DNA of 7,900 bases from CBDUBU01 sp965365465. Its GTDB lineage: Bacteria > Bacteroidota > Rhodothermia > Rhodothermales > DASSAV01. Shown one piece after another: positions 1 to 7,900 of the stretch. The position numbers and the translations under genes are program-made. The notes under the pieces are model-generated. The model saw only the letters and a list, made by a program, of their open reading frames with translations, was not told where the DNA came from and did not search any database. Numbering within the stretch: position 1 is the first letter of the stretch; each line of letters starts with the position of its first letter. The stretch lies in contig CBDUBU010000184.1 of the NCBI GenBank assembly GCA_965365465.1, positions 1-7,900 on the forward strand, written 5' to 3'.

Positions 1-800
1 CCGTAGTTGTCGGGGGTGCTGTTCGTGCCTTTCGGGTAGAGCAGGTCGCGGTAAGCCGGGTTCGGCGAAGCTACATACGGTTTCACTTCATCTATCCAGG
101 GCCACGAAGCAATCTCGGCGATGGCATCTTTGGCAGCCATCACGCGGACGACGCGAGGGTCGCTCGTCAGACCCGCCTCCGTGATTCCGAGGGCATGAAG
201 CCTTGCTTCCGAGAGGCGGTACGCCTGGTCCTTCTTGTAAATATCCCAGTACTGCTGCATACCCTCTTTCAAAGGCACGACCTCCCCGTTCACATAAACC
301 GACTTGGCTCGCACCTCCAGCGTCTCGCCGGGCAGCCCGATGACCCGCTTGATGTAGTGCATTTTGCGGTCTATCGGCTTGTCTTCAGGGGGATAGTTGA
401 ACACGATGGCATCACCCCGCTCCACTTCGGAAAAACCGGGAAAGCGCGTGTGCGGCAGTTCAATGCCTTTCAGGTAGATCTGCGTGAACGGGATGCCGAT
501 AGTGAGCGGCGTGCGGGTCCCATAGTTCAGTTTGGATACAAAGAGATAATCGCCGACCAGAAGGTTCTTCTCCATGGAAGGCGTTGGTATTCTGAAAAGA
601 TCGAAAATAAAGGTCCGCACGATGAGCATTACCACCAGTGCGAAAATCAGCGCATCAGTCCACTCACGGATAGCGCCCTTCGGCCTGACGCCTTCCGGAG
701 CTTTCCCATTCGCCTTCTCATCGCGCTCCAGCACAGAAGGTCGCCCGGTGCGCTTGCCTCCACGGCTTTTTTTGTCGCCGAATACCTGAAGATTAGCCAA
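1..800 (-). CDS. lepB: Signal peptidase I (LepB), 3' end outside the window
   Basis: This membrane-bound serine/lysine protease (family S26) removes signal peptides from exported proteins on the outer face of the inner membrane. I translated it by hand; 266 residues lie in the window. A charged, lysine-rich cytoplasmic tail (about 1-46) precedes one membrane segment (about 48-66, 'DALIFALVVMLIV'). The catalytic serine is Ser75 in 'RIPTPSMEKNLLVGDYLF', and the general-base lysine is Lys151 in 'YIKRVIGLPGE'. 'ERGDAIVFNYP' lies between them. After 'VYVNGEVVPL' (from about residue 169) comes a long insertion reaching to about 255, rich in charged residues, before 'PDNYG' at the window edge. Such an insertion is usual in Bacteroidota enzymes. 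The conserved GDNR/NSxDSR box should follow outside the window. The start is TTG at 800-798: a TAA stop lies in frame at 815-813, no ATG lies near, and AAAAGG sits 8 bases upstream. It begins 45 bp after the preceding exported-protein gene. Confidence 0.95.
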   Translation of the reverse strand, partial: MANLQVFGDKKSRGGKRTGRPSVLERDEKANGKAPEGVRPKGAIREWTDALIFALVVMLIVRTFIFDLFRIPTPSMEKNLLVGDYLFVSKLNYGTRTPLTIGIPFTQIYLKGIELPHTRFPGFSEVERGDAIVFNYPPEDKPIDRKMHYIKRVIGLPGETLEVRAKSVYVNGEVVPLKEGMQQYWDIYKKDQAYRLSEARLHALGITEAGLTSDPRVVRVMAAKDAIAEIASWPWIDEVKPYVASPNPAYRDLLYPKGTNSTPDNY

Positions 801-808
801 GGTGTTTT

Positions 809-814
809 CCTTTT
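809..814 (-). promoter_or_regulatory. Ribosome binding site of lepB
   Basis: On the minus strand AAAAGG, within AAAAGGAAAA, lies 8 bases before the TTG start of lepB. It is the clearest Shine-Dalgarno-like sequence at a usable distance in the window. With the in-frame TAA that overlaps its 5' edge (815-813), it fixes the TTG as the start codon. The other internal genes have no comparable purine-rich sequence at the right spacing. Confidence 0.6.
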
Positions 815-845
815 AACAACGAGTGTTTCCTGCGGCGCCCTTCAC

Positions 846-1634
846 CTATTGCCCAACGAAAACAGGGCGCCCGCGAACCAGATCCGGCCGTCGTATACGC
901 TCCGTAAAGAAGTTTTCTCCATCATATCCCGTCCGATACCAGGCGCTGTGCTCAGGATCGTAATAATAGTCCACGTAAGGAGACGGGCGCTTGACCAGCG
1001 CTAGCTCTTTCATAAGGGCGCTTCGCACCTCATGCAAGGACATCCTGAACCGCTGATCTACCGCAAGAACCACGCCACGGTCGAAAGGCCCGTTCACATC
1101 CATGACCATAGCCGGAATCGTGTCATTCAGCACAAACCAGTACTCAAACTGAATATACTCCTGCATTTTCGTTTCAAACGTGGGATTCACTTCGGCCAGC
1201 GTGCGCGTAGGCGGGCCGAAATGCGCCTCCAGGTTTGCGCGGAGATGGCTGGTCCAAGTGGTGTCCAGCGATGCCCGCTGACTGTTTCCGAGGTAGGCCC
1301 ATTTCACATCCTTGAACTGGTTCTCAAACCAGCCCCGCTCCAGCCTGCGGACGACGCGCCAGGTTGCGCCCTCAAACGGAGAAACAACCTGAACCGGGAC
1401 CGGCTCCGGCTCTACAGGATCAAAGCGCCGCAAGAACCACTGCACCGAATCGGCCAACGAAGGCAGCGTGACCGGAGGCAGCGGCGCTGCATACAACCCT
1501 TTTCCCCCGAAAAACTGGTCGGCCTGCGCCTTCAGGTGTGCGGATTGATACAGTTGTATGAGATCCTGCCCCGACACAGGCGATACGAAGATCACCGAAA
1601 CCCATACGGCGAGACAGCACCAACTACGTTGCAT
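846..1634 (-). CDS. Exported protein of unknown function between lepA and lepB
   Basis: I do not recognise this 262-residue protein as a characterised family. The N-terminus is a type I signal peptide: 'MQR', a hydrophobic core at 5-17, then 'SPVSG' with likely cleavage after Gly22 before Gln23. Cys6 and Cys7 lie inside the hydrophobic core and do not form a lipobox, so I read it as a soluble periplasmic or secreted protein rather than a lipoprotein. A proline-rich linker (about 73-80, 'PVEPEPVP') separates a short N-terminal part from a larger C-terminal domain. That domain contains 'HFGPPTRT' (138-145), 'FEYWFVLND' (163-171) and 'VMDVNGPFDRG' (177-187), and a tyrosine-rich 'YVDYYYDPEHSAWYRTGYDG' near the end. 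No catalytic motif is evident. The ATG at 1634 is chosen because a TGA stop lies in frame 9 bases upstream. It starts 66 bp after lepA and ends 45 bp before lepB, which suggests co-transcription with lepB. Similar proteins may exist in Rhodothermota, but that is my impression from memory. Confidence 0.85.
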   Translation of the reverse strand: MQRSWCCLAVWVSVIFVSPVSGQDLIQLYQSAHLKAQADQFFGGKGLYAAPLPPVTLPSLADSVQWFLRRFDPVEPEPVPVQVVSPFEGATWRVVRRLERGWFENQFKDVKWAYLGNSQRASLDTTWTSHLRANLEAHFGPPTRTLAEVNPTFETKMQEYIQFEYWFVLNDTIPAMVMDVNGPFDRGVVLAVDQRFRMSLHEVRSALMKELALVKRPSPYVDYYYDPEHSAWYRTGYDGENFFTERIRRPDLVRGRPVFVGQ

Positions 1635-1683
1635 GGACGAAAATCAGGCAGCTAAATTTTTATTTCTCCTGTGAAAAGGCGCT

Positions 1684-1698
1684 CTCCGGCAAGCGGAG
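1684..1698 (-). terminator. Weak hairpin just after lepA, possible attenuator or terminator
   Basis: On the minus strand, CTCCG-CTTGC-CGGAG forms a 5-bp stem with a 5-base loop, starting 2 bases after the lepA stop codon. A short TTTT run follows about 6 bases beyond the stem. Both stem and U-tract are too weak for a confident intrinsic terminator. It may only protect the lepA mRNA end or lower read-through into the next gene. Confidence 0.2.
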
Positions 1699-1700
1699 CC

Positions 1701-3506
1701 TCAATCTTCCATTGAAAGGACGGCCAGGAAAGCTTCCTGCGGCACTTCCACACGTCCGACCTGTTTCATGCGCTTTTTCCCTTCCTTCTGCTTTTCCAGC
1801 AGTTTGCGCTTCCGGCTGATGTCGCCGCCGTAGCACTTGGCCGTCACATCCTTGCGCATGGCTTTCACCGTTTCACGGGCAACCACGCGCGTCCCGATAG
1901 CCGCCTGCAAGGCCACCTCAAACATCTGTCGCGGAATCAATTCACGCAGTTTGCGCGTCAGCTTGCGCCCCATGTCGTAGGCTTTGTCCCGGTGAACAAT
2001 CGTCGAGAGCGCATCTACCGAATCGCCGTTAATCAGCACGTCCAGCTTTACGAGATAGCTCGGCCGGTATTCCAGCAGTTCGTAATCGAACGAGGCATAG
2101 CCCCGGCTCACGCTCTTCAACTTGTCGTAGAAGTCAAAAACGATCTCCGCAAGGGGGAGTTCGTATTCGAGGTTCACCCGTTCCTTATCCAGGTAGTGTG
2201 TATTGACGTAGACCCCTCGCCGTTCCTGACAAAGCTGCATCAGGTTTCCGATGTACTCGGTCGGGGTGATGATGTCCGCCTTCACATAGGGTTCCTGGAT
2301 CTTGTCTATCTTGCCGGTATCGGGCATCTTGCTTGGATTGTCCACGATGATGACCTCACCGGACGTAGCGATGACCTCATACTTGACGTTCGGCACCGTC
2401 GTGATGATGTCCAGGTCAAACTCGCGGTCGAGCCGTTCCTGGATGATCTCCATGTGGAGCAGCCCCAGGAACCCGACGCGAAAGCCAAACCCGAGTGCGA
2501 CCGACGTTTCCGGCTCATACGTGAGCGAGGCATCGTTGAGTTGCAGCTTATCCAGCGAAGCACGCAGGTCCTCGAATGCTTCGGGGTTCGTCGGGTATAC
2601 GCCGCTGAAAACCATCGGCTTGACCTCCCGGAAGCCTGAGATGGCTCCTGCGGCGCGCCTCGATGCGTGCGTGATCGTATCGCCGACCCTCGTGTCGCGC
2701 ACATCCTTCACCGACCCGATGATGTAGCCGACCTCTCCTGCACGTAGTTCCTCCACAGGGTGCATGTCCAGGCGCAGAATACCGATTTCCTCGGCGTCAT
2801 ACTCTTTCAGATTGGACATGAACAGCATACGCTCGCCTTTTTTCAGGGAGCCTTCAAAAACACGCGTGTAGACGATAGAACCCCGGTAGGTGTTGAAAAC
2901 CGAGTCGAAGATAAGGGCTTTCAGCGGGGCGTCGGGATCTCCCTGGGGAGGCGGGATTTTTTTCACAACGCGCTCCAGGAGATCATGAACGCCCTGGCCG
3001 GTTTTGGCGCTGATATGCAAGATGTCGTCTGCACGGTCGCCTACCAGGTCCTCGATGCTCTGGGCTACGGCCTCGGGACGAGCGCTCGGCAGATCCACCT
3101 TGTTCAGCACCGGGATGATTTCGAGATCATTCCCCATTGCCAGCAGCAGGTTCGAGATCGTCTGCGCTTCTATCCCCTGCGCCGCGTCAACAACCAGGAT
3201 GGCTCCTTCACACGCTTTCAGGGCGCGCGATACTTCGTAGGTAAAGTCCACATGGCCCGGCGTGTCGATCAGGTTAAGGACATAGTCCTGCCCATCTTCT
3301 GCCCGGTAATTCATCCGGATCGCATGGCTTTTGATGGTGATCCCGCGCTCCCGCTCGAGATCCATGCTGTCCAGCACCTGCTCCTGCAATTGTCTGTGAG
3401 AAAGCGTGCCGGTCAGTTCGAGCATTCGATCTGCAAGCGTGCTTTTCCCATGGTCAATATGAGCAATGATGCAGAAGTTGCGTATGCGACTCTGGTATGG
3501 CGACAT
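1701..3506 (-). CDS. lepA: Translation elongation factor 4 (LepA), ribosomal GTPase
   Basis: EF4/LepA is a ribosome-bound GTPase related to EF-G, acting in translation under ionic or cold stress and in initiation or 30S assembly. At 601 residues it has the usual family length. All GTPase motifs are present: G1 'AHIDHGKST' (15-23), G2 'RGIT' with Thr57, G3 'DTPGH' (81-85), G4 'NKVD' (135-138) and G5 'SAK' (166-168). The beta-barrel domain II and the EF-G-like domains III and V follow (about 190-480). The LepA-specific C-terminal domain takes the place of EF-G domain IV and is recognisable by 'KCYGGDISRKRK' (557-568), the basic 'KEGKKRMK' (574-581) and the terminal 'AFLAVLSMED'. The ATG at 3506 is certain because a TAG stop directly precedes it in frame. 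No Shine-Dalgarno sequence is visible. A 201-bp gap separates it from lspA upstream, so it may have its own promoter. lepB lies two genes downstream, as a variation on the lepA-lepB pair of Enterobacteria. Confidence 0.98.
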   Translation of the reverse strand: MSPYQSRIRNFCIIAHIDHGKSTLADRMLELTGTLSHRQLQEQVLDSMDLERERGITIKSHAIRMNYRAEDGQDYVLNLIDTPGHVDFTYEVSRALKACEGAILVVDAAQGIEAQTISNLLLAMGNDLEIIPVLNKVDLPSARPEAVAQSIEDLVGDRADDILHISAKTGQGVHDLLERVVKKIPPPQGDPDAPLKALIFDSVFNTYRGSIVYTRVFEGSLKKGERMLFMSNLKEYDAEEIGILRLDMHPVEELRAGEVGYIIGSVKDVRDTRVGDTITHASRRAAGAISGFREVKPMVFSGVYPTNPEAFEDLRASLDKLQLNDASLTYEPETSVALGFGFRVGFLGLLHMEIIQERLDREFDLDIITTVPNVKYEVIATSGEVIIVDNPSKMPDTGKIDKIQEPYVKADIITPTEYIGNLMQLCQERRGVYVNTHYLDKERVNLEYELPLAEIVFDFYDKLKSVSRGYASFDYELLEYRPSYLVKLDVLINGDSVDALSTIVHRDKAYDMGRKLTRKLRELIPRQMFEVALQAAIGTRVVARETVKAMRKDVTAKCYGGDISRKRKLLEKQKEGKKRMKQVGRVEVPQEAFLAVLSMED

Positions 3507-3647
3507 CTATTAACACGCGTAATGCAATAAAAGAAGTGGGGCGCAGCGCTGATTTCCGCCGCCAGACAGCCTGCAGAACCAGGATCAGGCCCGGTGTTTC
3601 AATCCCTTCAACCTCTCCCGACGAGGGATGACCCATGAAGTACCGCT

Positions 3648-3653
3648 AGTATA
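3648..3653 (-). promoter_or_regulatory. Possible -10 element in the lspA-lepA gap
   Basis: TATACT on the minus strand, about 140 bases before the lepA start, matches a sigma-70 type -10 hexamer at five of six positions. No TTGACA-like hexamer stands 16-18 bases upstream, and Bacteroidota often use a different promoter form (TAnnTTTG), which I did not find here. The rest of the 201-bp gap (3507-3707) holds only small inverted repeats, for example CCTG-GTTCTG-CAGG around 3569-3582. The call rests on one hexamer plus the size of the gap. Confidence 0.2.
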
Positions 3654-3707
3654 CCCTTCGACAAGGCTGTGTTCCGGCTGATTTGTGCAGTTTCCCCGGA
3701 TTCCGAC

Positions 3708-4337
3708 CTATCCTTCCCTGCGCTCTGCGGGTTGTTCCTCATGCGCAGGAGCCGCGTATGAAACCGGCGCTTCAGCGTTGGCGGAGGTCAGGGCAACAGC
3801 CTCCCTCTCCCGGGCTTCGTGAAAATGCTTCTGGAAGAACAGGATTCCGACCACGCCAACCACAATCGCCATGTCCGCAACGTTCCAGATGGGGAACAGG
3901 GCTACATAACTGCCCCCGATAAAGGGAAACACATCCGGGATGTAACCACGCCAGACGTTCACGTGGATAAAGTCGACCACCTTCCCGGTGAACAGGGCAT
4001 CGCCGTTGAGCAGCATCCCGTAGAATACACGGTCGATGATGTTGCCGAGCGCGCCTCCCAGAATGAGCGCCAGACTGAGCAGGTAAGGACGATAGCCCTT
4101 CCTGACCTTGTAGATATAGATGATGATGAGGGCAGTAGCCAGGATGGAAAACAGCGTCACCATCCCGCGGGGTCCGAAGGTGATCCCGAAGGCCATTCCC
4201 GGATTCTCTGTGAAGGTGAGCTTGAACCAATCCCCCAGTATCGGAATCGACTCATTCCGATACATATTCTTCAGGACGAGAACCTTCGTGATCTGATCAA
4301 CGAGAATAACAACCGCAGTAACCCAGAGTGCTCTCAT
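3708..4337 (-). CDS. lspA: Lipoprotein signal peptidase (LspA, signal peptidase II)
   Basis: LspA is an inner-membrane aspartyl protease that cleaves prolipoproteins just before the lipidated cysteine. Family signatures run in order: 'VDQITK' (13-18) in the first membrane helix, 'TENPGMAFGI' (43-52), 'GGALGNIIDR' (94-103), 'KVVDF' (119-123) and 'NVADMAI' (152-158). By comparison with the Pseudomonas enzyme, the catalytic pair is Asp122 and Asp155. Four membrane helices fit about 3-22, 58-77, 84-102 and 152-169. At 209 residues it is longer than the roughly 165 of E. coli. The extra length lies in the loop after 'IIDR', in the 33-residue spacing between the two aspartates (containing 'GGSYVALFPIW'), and in a charged, alanine- and glutamate-rich cytoplasmic tail (about 173-209). 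The ATG at 4337 lies 12 bp after the DksA-like gene, so the two are very likely co-transcribed. Confidence 0.97.
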   Translation of the reverse strand: MRALWVTAVVILVDQITKVLVLKNMYRNESIPILGDWFKLTFTENPGMAFGITFGPRGMVTLFSILATALIIIYIYKVRKGYRPYLLSLALILGGALGNIIDRVFYGMLLNGDALFTGKVVDFIHVNVWRGYIPDVFPFIGGSYVALFPIWNVADMAIVVGVVGILFFQKHFHEAREREAVALTSANAEAPVSYAAPAHEEQPAERREG

Positions 4338-4349
4338 GCAGAGGCTCGC

Positions 4350-4838
4350 TCACTTCTTCTGTTTGAGTTTCGCTTCGATAGAGATCTCTGTATGAGGGAC
4401 GGCCTCAAGACGGTCTTTGGAAATAGTCTTTCCCGTGACCTTGCAAATGCCGTAGGTCTTGTTCTTGATTCGCTCCAGCGCACGGTCCAGATAGCCGACA
4501 TACTTCTGCTGCCGCGCCATCATGAGGTAGAGTTTCTCGCGCTCCATGGCATCCGTTCCGGCATCGGCCATGTGGAAGCTGTAGGCCGTATCATTCTCGG
4601 CCTGCTCACGGGAGTCCTCAATCTGCGCGCGCATCCGGTCGATGTCTTCCATCGCTGCTTTGCGTTTATCCAGGATCAGTTGTTTGAAGTGCTCCAGTTC
4701 TTCGTCGGAGAACGGCGTTTTGCCCTGAATCTGGGGCTGCTCCGTCGTCTCCCCGGCATCGTCCTCCGCAGCAGATTCGCTTCGCAATTGAACGCCGGCG
4801 AGTCCAGTCTCAATAAAGGGTGCTTTCTTCTCAGGCAT
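4350..4838 (-). CDS. DksA/TraR-family regulator with a degenerate zinc finger
   Basis: DksA-type proteins insert a coiled coil into the secondary channel of RNA polymerase and, with ppGpp, adjust transcription of rRNA and amino-acid genes. The 162-residue protein starts with an acidic, probably disordered segment (about 1-40). Two helices follow: one from 'SDEELEHFKQLILDKRKAAM' (44-63) to about 82, the second about 96-127. They are joined by an acidic turn, 'HMADAGTDAMERE' (89-101), in the place of the DksA tip that reaches the active site. The C-terminal finger begins 'TYGICKVTG' (128-136) and continues 'RLEAVPHTEISIEAKLKQKK'. Only Cys132 remains of the four cysteines; the second is Thr135, and the last pair falls in 'ISIEA'. 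Bacteroidota homologues of this kind are known from memory. The start at 4838 has no Shine-Dalgarno sequence ('TTTGAATT' precedes it). The gene lies 91 bp after ileS and 12 bp before lspA. Whether it acts as DksA or as a distinct paralogue cannot be told from sequence. Confidence 0.93.
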   Translation of the reverse strand: MPEKKAPFIETGLAGVQLRSESAAEDDAGETTEQPQIQGKTPFSDEELEHFKQLILDKRKAAMEDIDRMRAQIEDSREQAENDTAYSFHMADAGTDAMEREKLYLMMARQQKYVGYLDRALERIKNKTYGICKVTGKTISKDRLEAVPHTEISIEAKLKQKK

Positions 4839-4929
4839 AATTCAAATGGCAATGGATAAATAATGTCGATTCTCGATGACCGCACCGTTGCTTCAGAGGC
4901 CATCTCCATTCCGAACGCTTGCGCAATGG

Positions 4930-7900
<2,971 letters not shown>

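Noticed and set aside
195..1004. 269-residue open frame on the plus strand
   Set aside because: It is antisense to lepB and the end of the exported-protein gene, both of which are better supported.
1660..1675. AGGAG sequence upstream of the exported-protein gene
   Set aside because: It lies about 31 bases before the ATG, too far to serve as its ribosome binding site, and no start codon follows it at a suitable distance.
3454..3636. 60-residue open frame on the minus strand before lepA
   Set aside because: It overlaps the lepA start by 53 bases in another frame, has no ribosome binding site or recognisable motif, and its composition looks random.
3819..4859. 346-residue open frame on the plus strand
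   Set aside because: It is antisense to both lspA and the DksA-like gene, crosses their boundary, and encodes low-quality sequence with no family motif.
4839..4860. TTTG near the DksA-like start as part of a Bacteroidota-type promoter
   Set aside because: Only part of the TAnnTTTG pattern is present, it stands 3-6 bases from the ATG, and no matching upstream element was found.

Overview
The window is ordinary housekeeping sequence from a bacterium of the Bacteroidota/Rhodothermota lineage (inferred). Four features point there: a DksA/TraR-type regulator of the reduced-cysteine kind with the C-terminus 'IEAKLKQKK'; a signal peptidase I with a roughly 75-residue insertion before its 'PDNYG' segment; a long LspA with an enlarged loop between its catalytic aspartates; and start sites that mostly lack a good Shine-Dalgarno sequence. 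Base composition is moderately GC-rich and looks even across the window. I see no insertion sequence, phage gene, CRISPR array, tRNA or rRNA.

All six genes lie on the minus strand, so in transcription order they run from right to left. ileS (isoleucyl-tRNA synthetase, 5' end outside the window, 4930-7900) comes first. A 91-bp gap leads to a DksA/TraR-like gene (4350-4838), and 12 bp later lspA (lipoprotein signal peptidase, 3708-4337). A 201-bp gap without a convincing gene follows. Then come lepA (translation factor EF4, 1701-3506), a gene for an unrecognised exported protein (846-1634) and lepB (signal peptidase I, 1-800, 3' end outside the window).

The cluster joins translation (IleRS, EF4), transcriptional adjustment to growth state (DksA-like) and protein export (LspA and LepB, the two signal peptidases). 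It combines two pairings familiar from other bacteria, ileS with lspA and lepA with lepB, and places a DksA-like gene and an exported hypothetical protein between their members. The exported protein has a type I signal peptide, so it is a plausible substrate of the LepB encoded next to it.

I found no undescribed system. The observations most worth a second look are: IleRS has lost the cysteines of both zinc sites known from Thermus-type IleRS; the neighbouring DksA-like protein keeps one of four zinc-finger cysteines; lepB is forced to start at TTG; and the exported protein between lepA and lepB is uncharacterised.
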